DNA from: Opitutaceae bacterium
GTDB lineage: Bacteria; Verrucomicrobiota; Verrucomicrobiia; Opitutales; Opitutaceae
NCBI GenBank assembly: GCA_016794665.1
Contig: JAEUHB010000084.1
Location: forward strand, 1-56,231
Reading direction: 5' to 3'
DNA length: 56,231 nucleotides
Below the pieces are notes generated by a model. It saw only the letters and a program-made list of their open reading frames with translations, was not told the origin of the DNA and ran no database searches. Below are positions 1 through 9,255 of this stretch, in pieces. A program made the translations under genes and the position numbers. Positions within the stretch are counted from its first letter, which is position 1, and the number at the start of each line of letters is the position of its first letter.

Positions 1-1002
1 CTCGAGCGCGGCGTCCTTCTCGATGTGCTTGCGGTATTCATCGAGCGTGGTGGCGCCGATGCAGTGCAGCTCGCCGCGCGCGAGCATGGGCTTGAGCAAG
101 TTGCCGGCGTCCATCGCGCCGTCGGTCTTGCCCGCGCCGACAATCACATGGAGCTCGTCGATGAAGAGGATGATGCGCCCCTCGCTCTGCTTGATTTCGT
201 TGAGCACGGCCTTGAGGCGCTCCTCGAACTCGCCGCGGTATTTCGCGCCCGCGACGAGCGCGCCCATGTCGAGGGAAAAGATGGTCTTGTCCTTGAGCCC
301 CTCGGGCACGTCGCCACGGAGGATGCGCTGGGCGAGGCCCTCGACGATCGCGGTCTTGCCGACGCCGGGTTCGCCGATGAGCACGGGGTTGTTCTTCGTT
401 TTGCGCGAGAGGATGCGGATGGTGCGGCGGATCTCCTCATCGCGGCCGATGACGGGATCCATTTTCCCCTTCCGCGCCTGCGCGACGAGATCGAGGCCGT
501 ATTTCTCGAGGGCCTGGTAGGTCGCCTCGGGGTTGTCGGTGGTGACGCGCTGCGAGCCGCGGATGTCCTTGAGCACCTTGAGGAGCTTGCCGCGATCAAG
601 GCCGAAGCTCTTGAAGAGTTTCTTGAGCGCCTCGGGCTTGCCGACCTCGACGAGGCCGAGCAGCAGGTGCTCGACGGAGACAAAGTCGTCCTTCAGCGAC
701 TCCGCCTCGGCCTCGGCGCGGGTAAGCGCGTCGTTGACGGCCTGCGTGACGTAGACCTTGGAGGTGTCGACGCTGCCGGTGACCTTGGGGAGGCGTTCCA
801 GCTCGCGCTCGACGGCCAGCTGCATGGCCCCCGGGCCGAGGTTCATCTTTTCGAGCACGCCGGGCACGAGTCCGTTCTCCTGCGCAAGGAGCGCGGAGAG
901 CAGGTGCCACGTGTCGACCTCGTGGTGATTGAGGCGACGGGCGACGTTTTGCGCGTCAGTGAGCGCCTGGCGCGACATCTGGGTGAGCTTGGCGAAATCC
1001 AT
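1..1002 (-). CDS. clpB: ATP-dependent disaggregase ClpB (5' part)
   Basis: Cytosolic Hsp100 chaperone that works with DnaK to pull apart protein aggregates. Only the first 334 codons are present; the gene runs off the left edge. The Clp N-domain repeats cover about residues 1-150. The first AAA+ domain follows, with Walker A GEPGVGKT at residues 210-217, a Walker B segment ending FIDELH, and the sensor region [11 protein letters not shown] near the cut. The ATG at 1002 is fixed by a strong AAGGAGG seven bases upstream. The gene is divergent from the S9-like gene. The divergent upstream region of about 250 bases shows no CIRCE operator or clear heat-shock promoter. ClpB is preferred over ClpC/ClpA because of the [14 protein letters not shown] start and the linker after residue 150. 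Confidence 0.97.
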   Translation of the reverse strand, partial: MDFAKLTQMSRQALTDAQNVARRLNHHEVDTWHLLSALLAQENGLVPGVLEKMNLGPGAMQLAVERELERLPKVTGSVDTSKVYVTQAVNDALTRAEAEAESLKDDFVSVEHLLLGLVEVGKPEALKKLFKSFGLDRGKLLKVLKDIRGSQRVTTDNPEATYQALEKYGLDLVAQARKGKMDPVIGRDEEIRRTIRILSRKTKNNPVLIGEPGVGKTAIVEGLAQRILRGDVPEGLKDKTIFSLDMGALVAGAKYRGEFEERLKAVLNEIKQSEGRIILFIDELHVIVGAGKTDGAMDAGNLLKPMLARGELHCIGATTLDEYRKHIEKDAALE

Positions 1003-1009
1003 GATGATT

Positions 1010-1016
1010 CCTCCTT
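1010..1016 (-). promoter_or_regulatory. Shine-Dalgarno of clpB
   Basis: AAGGAGG on the minus strand, seven bases before the ATG at 1002. It is among the strongest ribosome binding sites in the window and settles the clpB start. Confidence 0.8.
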
Positions 1017-1256
1017 CGCATCCGGCGCGCCAGCCGGGCAACGCCGTTTCTCCTCTGAGAATAGCCGGCGGCCGGGGCACCCCGCGCCAGATTGAGCCGT
1101 CCCGCGGCACAGTCCGGGACACGATGCCCATCCTGGGGTTTAACGCGATCGGATGCGCCCCCACGGTCCCGCGGCGGCGAGGTCGCGACGCCTTGAACAA
1201 GCGGCGTGATTCAATTTGCACGCGGATCGCCCATCGGGTTCGATGCCAGAAGGACA

Positions 1257-3382
1257 ATGTATCGCGCTTTTCGAGCCTTGGCCGGGTTCCTGCCGTTGCT
1301 GCTCGCCGCATCGGTGCGGGGCGCGGAGGCACCTGCGCCGTTTTCCGCCGCCTTCGCGCCACTGGATTGTGAAACCGCTGCGCTTTCGCGAGACGGCAAG
1401 CTGCTGGTCACTGTGATTCGGGCGAAAGACACGCTGACCGCGTATGTCACGGATCTGGATGCGATGACCGTGAAGACCTCGGTTCTGCTGACCAAAGATC
1501 TCCTGGGACACCGCGGCGACTCTCAGGCCCATTGGACAAGCTCTACGCGCATCGTGATCCAAATTGGCACACGCGATATTGTCGCCTTCGATGCCGACGG
1601 GACGTCAATCACCTGGCTCATCGACTGGCGAAAGGAGGGATGGTTTCGACCCGCAGCGGGCCGCGTGGACGAGCCATTCTACAATCCTTTTGATCGCTCG
1701 GCACCGCCACCAGTGGTCGTCGCCGATCCGAATGCGCGTCCGACTCCACTCCGCCGGGTTCGAATCGTGGCGTTTCCGGAAGCCGAGCCCGACTTTGTTC
1801 TTGTCGAAGGCATCGGCGGCCGAGACGTCGAGATCTATCGCATCCATCAGCGCACCGGCGTGCTCGAGACCATGCATCGGGAGACCGTGGATGGATTCGT
1901 GATCACCGACCGGCAAGGGCGCCCGCGATTACGTCATTTGAACCTCGGTATTCCTCATCGCTGGGAAGTGCGCCCCCACGATGGAAAACCGGGAGGCTGG
2001 GTTCCACTCGGCCGAAATCTCTCGGAGCCGGATGCCCAATCCTTCGACCTTTCCGTTGCAGCTATGTTCGGCACTCGGTCATTTCCCCTAGGCTTCGACG
2101 AGGACCCTAATCTTCTCTATGTCGCTTCCAACACTCGGCGCGATACTTACGGAATCTACGCGTTGGATTTGCGCACGGGTCGGCGCACGGCCTTTGCGCT
2201 CGAGCATCCGGTTTTCGATTTGGCCAGTCCGGTCAGTGGCACGGCTTCCTCGGTCTCGCTGCTGTCCGATACGAACCTGGTGTTCGATCGCGTCACCCGT
2301 GCCCTCACCGGCGTCCGTTACTTGGGACTGCGCTCGACCACGCTATGGCTGGACCCGGCGATCACGAAAGTGCAACGGGCTCTCGAGGCGCGGGCGCCGA
2401 CGACCAGCGTGCAGATCGAGCATTGGGACACGGCACGCAGCCGTTTCTTAGTGCAGCTATTCAGCCGCAGCGATCCAGGCTCTTACGCGATCTTCGAACC
2501 AGCGACAGATCGGTTCCGCCATGTCGTGCCCCGTGGCCCCAAGGAATCTCCATTGCAGCCGATGCGCACGGTGCCATGGGAGTTCAAGCGGCCCGACGGT
2601 TCTGCACTCAACGGCGAAATTACGATGCCTGCACGCCCGCGAGCCAGCCCGGTGCCTGTCGCGGTGTTCTTTCGACCGACCGAATGGTCGCGGCAGTTTC
2701 TCCGCTACAATCCTCAGGTGGCGTCCCTCGCGCATCTCGGTTTCGCCGTGCTGGAAGTAAACCACCGCGGCCTCGCGGGGTTCGGCACGGCACATTGGAT
2801 CGCCGGCCGTCTCAACCCGGATGCCGTCGCGGCTGAAGATGCCTTGGCGGCGGTCGATCACTTCACCAGTCGTCTCCGGCTGGACGGAGGAAAAGTGCTG
2901 TTCTTCGGCTACGGGGTCGGTGGATATTTCGCCATTCGGGCGGCGCAGTTGCACCCGGACCGGACCGCCGCCGTCGCGACCATGAATCCGCCGATAAACC
3001 TGCCGGAATGGATTTCGCCTTCCGTGACGCTTAGCTCGTCCAGCGGACTACTCTATGCCGCACGAAGGTGGTTCTTTGGCCCGGACCAGAAAGTCCGCCT
3101 GCAACACTCGCCCTTGCATCACGAACCGGTCGCGAAAATGCCGACGCTGATTGTCTCGAACTACGGTCCATCAACTTCCCAACAGGCGGATTTCGAAGCG
3201 CTGCGGAAAAAGACCTCAGCTGCCGGGGCTCGTTGCACCTTGAAAACGTCTCCATTGAAGGAGATCCCGCCATCCACACCGCCCGAGCGATGGCAGTGGT
3301 CGCCGCCTTTCTCGAACGCACGTTCCCGAAACAACCGGCAACCGGCGATTCACGTCCCCCTACTACCCCGCAGCCGCGTTAG
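1257..3382 (+). CDS. S9 prolyl-oligopeptidase-like secreted protein, frameshifted near 3240
   Basis: Exported beta-propeller plus alpha/beta-hydrolase protein of the S9 peptidase type. A signal peptide ([20 protein letters not shown]) follows the ATG at 1257; an in-frame ATG at 1206 adds a non-signal leader. The propeller covers roughly residues 30-430 and the hydrolase domain starts near residue 450. The frame as sequenced continues to 3557 and becomes unlike the family after GARCTL (about 3240). The -1 frame from the same point reads ENVSIEGD...[15 protein letters not shown], a normal family C terminus, and stops at 3382, 13 bases before a stable hairpin. I therefore give 3382 as the end. 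The nucleophile elbow reads GYGVGG, with Gly at residue 553 where Ser is expected, so catalysis is doubtful even without the frameshift. Base composition is less GC-rich than in most neighbours. Confidence 0.7.
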
Positions 3383-3395
3383 AGCTCAAACGACG

Positions 3396-3433
3396 GTGGC
3401 CGCTTCGGACGAAAAATCCGCCTCAGCGGCCAC
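3396..3433 (+). terminator. Hairpin after the S9-like gene
   Basis: Nine-base perfect stem GTGGCCGCT / AGCGGCCAC with an inner CGGA / TCCG pairing and an A-rich loop. It begins 13 bases after the stop at 3382. No T-run follows, so it is either a weak or factor-assisted terminator or an mRNA 3' end stabiliser. It lies inside the frame that continues to 3557, which argues that the gene originally ended at 3382. Confidence 0.5.
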
Positions 3434-3475
3434 AAGAAATGAAACGCCCGCCCCGCGCCGGCGTCTGACGGGGAC

Positions 3476-5599
3476 ATGGCCCTCAGTTCCCTCCGGCTCG
3501 CCGCAGCCGGCGCCCTTGTTGCATGCCTCGGTTGCGGCCTCGCCGCCCAGGAGGTGATTGTGCGCCGGGTCGCCGAGGTGGCCATGCCCCGCGCGGCCGA
3601 CAGTAACAGCCCCGCCTTCTGGCGCGACGGCCGGCTGCATTGGTTCAACTCCACCGGCGGCCCCTACCTGCACGCCGGGCCCGATCAGTTCGGCCCGTGG
3701 GAGCCGCGGCCCACCCGAATGGCCGAGGCGCGGGATCAGCCGCACTGGATCGAGTCGGTCTGGTCCGACGACGACAACACCCTCTGGGGCTGGTATCACG
3801 CCGAGCCGATTGGGCTGGTGCCCGGCACCAGCCTCACGGCCCCCAACATCGGAGCCGTCATCTCCACCGACGGCGGCGCCACGCTCCGCGACCTCGGCGT
3901 GGTGCTGGCCTCGGGCGATCCCCTGGACCCGAACGCGAAAAACGGCTACTTTGCCGGCGGGCATGGCGACTTCTCGGTCATCGCCGATCGGGAGCGGCGC
4001 TACTTCTATTTCTTCTTCGACAACTATGCCGGCGCCGCCGCCACGCAGGGCGTGTGCGTCGCCCGCATGGCCTTCGACGATCGCCGCAACCCGGTCGGCA
4101 AGGTGTGGAAATACCACAACGGCGAGTGGCGCGAGGCCGGCGTGGGCGGGCGCGTGACGCCGATTTTCCCGGTGAAAAAAGCCTGGTCGGCCGCCGACCC
4201 CGACGCGCTGTGGGGCCCGTCGGTGCATTGGAACACCTATCTCAACTGCTACGTGATGCTGCTCAGCCACGCCGCGGGCGAGCCGGGCTGGTCGCAGCAG
4301 GGCATCTATGTCTCATTCTGCGCGGACCTCAGCAAACCCGAGACGTGGACGACCCCGCGCAAGATTCTCGATAAGGAAGGATTCCCCGGCTGGTATTTCT
4401 TCTACCCGCAGGTGATGGGCCTCGGCGCGGGTGGCACCGATACCCTCGCCGGCCAAGTGGCCCGGCTCTACGTCGGTGGCCTCTCGCGCTGGGAGGTCGA
4501 GTTTGTCGCCCCGGCGATTGCGCCCACGGCACTCGCCATCGCCGCGACGCCGGCCACGACCGTCGCCGCCGGCGCGGCGCTCACACTCCGGGTGAGCGGC
4601 ATGGGCCAGCCACCCTTCACCTACCAGTGGCACAAGGATGGCGCACCGATTCCCGGCGCCACGGGCGCTGCCTTCACCCTCGCCGCGGCCGCGGCGTCCG
4701 ACACCGGCGTCTACAGCGTCGTTGTCACCAACGCGCTCGGCTCGACCACAAGCCGCCCCGTGACCGTGACGGTCGACGTGCCGCCACCTCCGCCACCCCC
4801 GCCGCCTCCGCCGCCGATGGCGTTCCTGGTCAACCTCTCGATCCAAGGGCACCTGCTTGATGCCGACGCCGCCCAGCTCCTCGGCTACGTGGTGCGGGGC
4901 ACCGTGCCCAAGCCGGTCGTCGTGCGCGCCATCGGGCCGTCGCTCTCGCGGGTCGGCATCGCCGACGGCGTCGAGGATCCGCGCCTCGAGCTGCTTGATG
5001 GCGCCGGCGTGCGCCTCGCGGAAAACGACAATTGGCTGACCGTCGACGCCGATGCCTTCACCGCGGCCGGCGCGTTTGCCCTCGCGGAGGGCAGCGCCGA
5101 CGCCGCCGTGGCGCTCCCCATCCCGCCCGGCTCGGGCACGGCGCGCGCGCGCGCGACCAGCTCCGGCGCCCTGCTCGTGGAGCTCTACGATCCTCAGCCC
5201 TCCGAGGCCTCGCGCATAGACGACATGTCAGTCCGCGGCCGGGTGAGCTTCGGCTCGCGCGCGATGGTGGGCGGATTTTCCGTGGGCGGGACCGGCACGG
5301 TGCGCGTGCTCATCCGCGCGCTCGGGCCGCACCTCACACAGTTTGGCGTGGCCCAGCCGCTCGCCGATCCCAAGCTCGAGGTCTTCGACCAAGACGGCGA
5401 GAGGATCGCGGAGAACGACGACTGGGACTCGTCGCTCGCGCCCGTGTTCATCGCGGCCGGTGCGTCTCCGCTGGCCGAGGGCAGCACGGATGCGGCGGTC
5501 GTGGTGACCGTGACGGCCGGGCGAAGCTACACGCTCGCCGTGCGCCGCGACGACGGCGCCGCCGGCGAGGCGATGCTCGAACTGCACGCGTTGCGGTGA
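3476..5599 (+). CDS. Secreted propeller-like protein with Ig domain and two tail modules
   Basis: Exported protein of 707 residues. A signal peptide covers about residues 1-24 (ending GLAAQ). Residues 25-345 are rich in aromatic and Gly/Asp motifs (SPAFWRDGRLHWF, GHGDFSVIAD, LWGPSVHWN), as in five-bladed beta-propellers of the GH43/DUF4185 type. No catalytic acids could be assigned. Residues about 352-434 form an Ig-like domain (FTYQWHKDG, DTGVYSVVVTN). A run of twelve prolines then leads to two tail modules at residues 448-575 and 576-707 (motifs RAIGPSL, DPRLEL, ENDNW, then RALGPHL, DPKLEV, ENDDW). The same tail occurs in four other proteins here. It is probably an extracellular or surface glycan-acting or binding protein. 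Substrate unknown. Confidence 0.85.
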   Translation: MALSSLRLAAAGALVACLGCGLAAQEVIVRRVAEVAMPRAADSNSPAFWRDGRLHWFNSTGGPYLHAGPDQFGPWEPRPTRMAEARDQPHWIESVWSDDDNTLWGWYHAEPIGLVPGTSLTAPNIGAVISTDGGATLRDLGVVLASGDPLDPNAKNGYFAGGHGDFSVIADRERRYFYFFFDNYAGAAATQGVCVARMAFDDRRNPVGKVWKYHNGEWREAGVGGRVTPIFPVKKAWSAADPDALWGPSVHWNTYLNCYVMLLSHAAGEPGWSQQGIYVSFCADLSKPETWTTPRKILDKEGFPGWYFFYPQVMGLGAGGTDTLAGQVARLYVGGLSRWEVEFVAPAIAPTALAIAATPATTVAAGAALTLRVSGMGQPPFTYQWHKDGAPIPGATGAAFTLAAAAASDTGVYSVVVTNALGSTTSRPVTVTVDVPPPPPPPPPPPPMAFLVNLSIQGHLLDADAAQLLGYVVRGTVPKPVVVRAIGPSLSRVGIADGVEDPRLELLDGAGVRLAENDNWLTVDADAFTAAGAFALAEGSADAAVALPIPPGSGTARARATSSGALLVELYDPQPSEASRIDDMSVRGRVSFGSRAMVGGFSVGGTGTVRVLIRALGPHLTQFGVAQPLADPKLEVFDQDGERIAENDDWDSSLAPVFIAAGASPLAEGSTDAAVVVTVTAGRSYTLAVRRDDGAAGEAMLELHALR

Positions 5600-5609
5600 G
5601 GACTGACCG

Positions 5610-5684
5610 GTAGCCCGCCTCGTGAGAGGCGGGACGGACCGTGGGAAAACTCCCTTCGGTCCCTGCTCTCACGAGCAGGGCTAC
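5610..5684. repeat. REP-like inverted pair, family A (GTAG heads outward)
   Basis: Two 26-base hairpins facing each other. The first (5610-5635) starts GTAGCCC and has stem CCCGCCTC / GAGGCGGG with loop GTGA. The second (5659-5684) is the same element in reverse orientation, with stem CCCTGCTC / GAGCAGGG and compensating base changes. A linker of 23 bases separates them. The pair lies between convergent genes ending at 5599 and 5718 and may act as a two-way transcription end. The same 26-base element recurs twice near 10.1 kb. Confidence 0.85.
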
Positions 5685-5717
5685 AATGCCCTCCGCGATT
5701 CGGTTGGAATTTTCCGT

Positions 5718-7574
5718 CTACGGCAGCTCGTAGATCTCGACGAGCGCCTCGCCCGTGCCGCCGCCCACGCCGGTGACCTGCGCGGTGTAGGCGCCAGCCG
5801 GGGCCGTCACCACGAGCGCCGCGTCCCGGCTGGTGGCGTCGGGGAGATCAAACGCCGCGACCGCGGCGAAAGCCGCGCGCACCGGCGCCGCGCCGCCCTC
5901 GGCCCAGTTGTCGTTGGCCGCGAAAAGCGTGCTGCGCGTGCCGTCGGCCAGAAAGAGCTCCACCCGCGGATCCGCAAGGGCGCCCGTGACGCCGAGAGCC
6001 GCGAGCCGCGGGCCCACACCGCGGATGAGCAGGCGCTTGGGCACATTCCCGCTCACGACGAAGCCCGCGATGAGCGCGTCCTCGCCGGTGCCAACGAAAT
6101 TGCGCGCCGAAAAATTGGCCAGGCGCACCGCGCCGGCGCCCGGCTGCGCGTCGTAGACCTCAATCAGCGCCACGCCCGGGCGGCCCGCGGTGTCGACCAC
6201 GTGAATCGTGCGGGGTCCGTCGATCGTTGCGAGCAACGCGGCGTCAAGGCTCGTCGTGTTGGCGAAATCAAAGGCTCCCGTCGCGGTGAAAGCCGCACGC
6301 AACGCCGCGATGCCGCCCGCGGCCGTCGCCCAGTTGTCGTTGCTCGCGACGATCGTGTCGGCGCCGTTCACCGTCGCGTGCAGCTCCAGCCGCGGGTCGG
6401 GCATCGTGCCCGCGACGCCGAAGGCCGCGAGTGCCGGGCCCGCGCCGCGGATGAGCAGCTGTTTCGGCCCGCCCACCGTGACCGCCCCGACGATCAGCGG
6501 TGTGCCGCCGGCCCGCGCCGCCGCGCGCACGGACATGTTGATGAGCGTGCCCGGCCGCGGCGCCTCGACCGCCACGCGCGCCATGCGGCTCGTGAGCGGG
6601 CCGTTGGCGTCGCTCACGATCACCGTGTAGTCGCCGGCATTCACCGCCGCCGCCGCTGTGATCGGCAGCGATGCCGCGGTCGCGCCCACGATCGCGACGC
6701 CGTTGCGGCGCCATTGGTAGCGGAGCGGCCCGCTGCCCGTCGCCTGCACGCTCAGGGTCGCATTCGCGCCCGGCGCGACGGTCGTGCTCGCCGGGTGCTC
6801 CGCAAACGCAACCGTCTCCGAGATCTCCAGCGGGAAGCCGTCTGCCCCCGTGTTCATCATCGTCGTCATGCGATTGGCCAGCGTGCTCGCGAAGAGCTGC
6901 CCGTCCTCGATCGTGCCCTCGCCGCGGCCGTAGTGGTAGGGGATCGCCACGCGCGCCCGCAGATCGAGCGCGGCCTCGACCGCGTCCTGCACTTGAATCA
7001 TCGTGAACCGCTGACCGAGCGGCAGCAGCGCGACGTCGACGGAAAATGTGCGCATCTCGGGGATCCGCTCGGTGTCGCCCGACGCGTAGACGCGCACGCC
7101 GCCGACGTTGATCACGTAGCCCACGAAATTCATCACGCGCGGATGCCCGGGGTTGGGCCGGACGAGATTATACATGGGGACCGTCTCAACCTCGACGCCG
7201 CCGATGGTGAACCGCTGGCCGGGCGTGACGGCGTTGATGGTGACGCCTGCGGCGGCGAGAGCAGTCGTGAGGGCCGGCACCCCCGCAGGCGACGAGTAGA
7301 TCACCGTGCCGGGCTTGCGGATGCGGTTGATGGAAGCGAGCTCCTGATGGTCGCCGTGGTTGTGCGTGATGAGGATGAAATCCGCGTCGGCCGGCGCCGT
7401 CGCCGGCAGCACCGCGGGATCAACATAGATGATCGGGCCGCCGGTGACTTCGATTTTCGCGGTGGCGTTGGTGACCGGGCCATTCACGTGGAGCCGGCCG
7501 ACGACTTTGGCGGCGGCGGGAGAAACGACAAACGCAGCGGCGGCGGCCGCGAACAAGGCGAGCGGGGTCTTCAT
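5718..7574 (-). CDS. Secreted metallo-beta-lactamase-fold hydrolase with Ig domain and two tail modules
   Basis: Exported UlaG-like MBL-fold protein, 618 residues from the ATG at 7574 (MKTPLALFAAAA signal peptide; a longer in-frame start lacks a signal). The metal-binding motif is HNHGDH at residues 71-76. Further MBL elements are the DPAVLP strand and SGDTE, plus a later PYHYGRGEG, typical of the COG2220 branch. An Ig-like domain follows (LRYQWRRNG, NAGDYTVIVSD). Two tail modules end the protein (about 343-482 and 483-618), the last residues being VEIYELP. MBL-fold proteins of this branch are usually cytosolic lactonases or phosphodiesterases, so export plus Ig plus tail is unusual. The start lies 83 bases after the Crp/Fnr stop on the same strand. 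Substrate unknown. Confidence 0.88.
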   Translation of the reverse strand: MKTPLALFAAAAAAFVVSPAAAKVVGRLHVNGPVTNATAKIEVTGGPIIYVDPAVLPATAPADADFILITHNHGDHQELASINRIRKPGTVIYSSPAGVPALTTALAAAGVTINAVTPGQRFTIGGVEVETVPMYNLVRPNPGHPRVMNFVGYVINVGGVRVYASGDTERIPEMRTFSVDVALLPLGQRFTMIQVQDAVEAALDLRARVAIPYHYGRGEGTIEDGQLFASTLANRMTTMMNTGADGFPLEISETVAFAEHPASTTVAPGANATLSVQATGSGPLRYQWRRNGVAIVGATAASLPITAAAAVNAGDYTVIVSDANGPLTSRMARVAVEAPRPGTLINMSVRAAARAGGTPLIVGAVTVGGPKQLLIRGAGPALAAFGVAGTMPDPRLELHATVNGADTIVASNDNWATAAGGIAALRAAFTATGAFDFANTTSLDAALLATIDGPRTIHVVDTAGRPGVALIEVYDAQPGAGAVRLANFSARNFVGTGEDALIAGFVVSGNVPKRLLIRGVGPRLAALGVTGALADPRVELFLADGTRSTLFAANDNWAEGGAAPVRAAFAAVAAFDLPDATSRDAALVVTAPAGAYTAQVTGVGGGTGEALVEIYELP

Positions 7575-7657
7575 CGCAACAATCAGGAACAGGTTGGGTT
7601 TAAGGGTAAGCCGGACACCATGCACGCCCCGCCCCCGCGCGCAACTCCATGGGTGCG

Positions 7658-8395
7658 TCACGCCTCGCCAAGCAGGCGCCGGAAACGCGCGCGCAGCGCC
7701 GGCGCATCGCGCACGCGCACGATCGCGCCGCGCACGTCGATGAGTCCGGCGTCGCGCAGGCGGGCAAACGTCCGCGAGAGCGTCTCGCTGCTCGTCGCCA
7801 GCTCCGCCGCGAGCACCCGCTTGGTCGAGCCGAGCGTCACCTCGGCCCCGCCCGCCGGCGGGCAGCGCTGGACCAGCCAGTTGAGCACGCGCGTCTCGGC
7901 GTCCTTGAGCGTGAGATCGTCCAGCATGCCGACCAGCACGCGCAAGTGGGCGCTCATCGAGCCGAGCATGCGCAGCGCGAGGTCCGGCCGGCCCGCGAGG
8001 AGCTCGAGCATCGGCTGTTTGGGCAGGAGCAGCACGCTGCTGGCCTCGACGGCACGGGCATCGGCGGGATAACCGGTCGGCGAGGCCAGCGCCGCCTCCG
8101 CAAACGTCTCGCCCGGGCGGAACACATGGATCACCTGCTCGCGGCCCGCGGCGCTCACGCGGTGGACGTTGATCGCGCCGCCGCGCACGAGGAAAAATCC
8201 CCGCGACGGCTCGCCCTCGCGGAACAGATACTCGCCCTTCGCCAGCGTGATCGGCTCGGCCAGCGCCGCGACGCGCCGCACATCATCGGGCGGCAGCCCT
8301 GAAAACAACTGCGCGCAACGCAACGATCCCTCGAGGCCGGTAAGGCGGAGTTCCGGCGTAATGGGCTGCTTCGGAGCGGGCACGCGGCGACTCAA
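7658..8395 (-). CDS. Crp/Fnr-family transcriptional regulator
   Basis: DNA-binding regulator of 245 residues. A cyclic-nucleotide-binding-type beta-roll sensor domain covers about residues 28-145 (KGEYLFREGEPSRGFFLVRGG). A dimer helix follows, then a winged helix-turn-helix at about 175-235, with TKRVLAAELATSSETLSR as helix-turn-helix and recognition helix. There is no N-terminal Cys cluster, so it is not an oxygen-sensing Fnr. A haem/NO-sensing DNR or NnrR type fits, since it is the last gene of the nirK operon and a TTGAT-N4-GTCAA box precedes nirK. The start is TTG at 8395, 15 bases after the DUF2249 stop; GTG at 8383 is an alternative. It probably activates nirK and thereby its own gene. 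Confidence 0.9.
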   Translation of the reverse strand: MSRRVPAPKQPITPELRLTGLEGSLRCAQLFSGLPPDDVRRVAALAEPITLAKGEYLFREGEPSRGFFLVRGGAINVHRVSAAGREQVIHVFRPGETFAEAALASPTGYPADARAVEASSVLLLPKQPMLELLAGRPDLALRMLGSMSAHLRVLVGMLDDLTLKDAETRVLNWLVQRCPPAGGAEVTLGSTKRVLAAELATSSETLSRTFARLRDAGLIDVRGAIVRVRDAPALRARFRRLLGEA

Positions 8396-8410
8396 CGACC
8401 CGGGACAGCC

Positions 8411-8641
8411 CTAGTCGCGCCAAAAGTTCACCGCCCACCCATCGCTGCGCCGCTCGATCGAGGCCCACCAGCCCTCGCTCCGCAGCAGCTCGATCAGCGG
8501 CGCCGGCAAGAAGGGCGCGATGACGGTCAGCCCCTCGCCCGCCGCCAGCGATTCAAGGCGCGCCCGGATCGCGTCGAGCGGCTCCGCGCCATGCGCGAGC
8601 AGCGGGCGGACATCAAGGGTCTTGAACACCGTGGCGTGCAT
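8411..8641 (-). CDS. DUF2249 domain protein
   Basis: Small cytosolic protein of 76 residues with the DUF2249 signature: LDVRPLL, then EPLDAIRARLESLAAGEGL, APFLPAPLIELL and a closing EGWWASIERR. The fold is TusA-like, but the TusA cysteine is missing. DUF2249 proteins often sit in denitrification and nitric oxide clusters; their role is unsettled. The ATG at 8641 is chosen over 8656 because the codons between contain the ribosome binding site AGAGGAG. The gap to the SCO stop is 11 bases, so the two are cotranscribed. Confidence 0.85.
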   Translation of the reverse strand: MHATVFKTLDVRPLLAHGAEPLDAIRARLESLAAGEGLTVIAPFLPAPLIELLRSEGWWASIERRSDGWAVNFWRD

Positions 8642-8646
8642 GCGCG

Positions 8647-8653
8647 CTCCTCT
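8647..8653 (-). promoter_or_regulatory. Shine-Dalgarno of the DUF2249 gene
   Basis: AGAGGAG on the minus strand, five bases before the ATG at 8641 and touching the SCO stop codon. It decides the start. Confidence 0.7.
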
Positions 8654-9255
8654 CATTTCCCCTTCCCCACCGCAACGACCGCCTGCGCCGCCTCGTCGAG
8701 GCCGCCGCCCAGGCCTTCGCGCCGGTGGACGATCTCGCCCTCGGGGTTCAGTATCGTGATCAAGTTCGAGTGCGCGAAATTCCCGCTTGGCTCGCGGCGG
8801 TATTTGACGCCGAGCAGTGCGGCAAGTTCGGCCACGGCACCGCTGTCGGCGCGCAGCAGCATCCAGGCGCCGTCGAGCGCGCGCTGGCGCCGGTAGTCGG
8901 CGAGCGCCGCGGGCGTGTCGCGGTCCGGGTCAAACGACACCAGCACATAAGCCGCCCGATCACGCAGCTCCGCCGGCAGCCGCCCGCGGATCGCCTGCAT
9001 GTCGGTCACAAGCCGCGGGCAGGCGTAGCCGCACGAGGCGAAGAACATCGCGAGCACCACAGGTCGGCCACGCAGCGCGGCGAGCGGCAGGCACTGGCCG
9101 GTGTCGCTGCAAAACGTGGCGTCGAGCTGGTAGATCGAGCGCGCGGAGACCGGGCCGGCAGGTGGAGCTTCCTTGCAGCAATCCTCCATGGGCGGCGGCG
9201 CGGCCATTGCGGCGGCGGCGAAAAGGACGGTGCAGAGCCAGGCGGTGGCCTTCAT
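8653..9255 (-). CDS. SCO1/SenC/PrrC-family copper chaperone
   Basis: Exported thioredoxin-fold protein of 200 residues. It has a signal peptide (about residues 1-19), an extra CC pair at 26-27, the copper motif CGYAC at C75-C79, and the family histidine H162 in FAHSN. SCO proteins deliver copper to periplasmic copper sites. In this operon the likely client is the copper nitrite reductase NirK. The ATG overlaps the nirV stop in an ATGA of four bases, indicating translational coupling. A much longer in-frame opening upstream only mirrors nirV and is not used. Confidence 0.93.
   Translation of the reverse strand: MKATAWLCTVLFAAAAMAAPPPMEDCCKEAPPAGPVSARSIYQLDATFCSDTGQCLPLAALRGRPVVLAMFFASCGYACPRLVTDMQAIRGRLPAELRDRAAYVLVSFDPDRDTPAALADYRRQRALDGAWMLLRADSGAVAELAALLGVKYRREPSGNFAHSNLITILNPEGEIVHRREGLGGGLDEAAQAVVAVGKGK

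Noticed and set aside
5610..5684. The hairpins as ordinary intrinsic terminators
   Set aside because: There is no T-run, the same 26-base sequence recurs inside nirV, and GTAG heads are conserved; a repeat family fits better, though it may still stop transcription.
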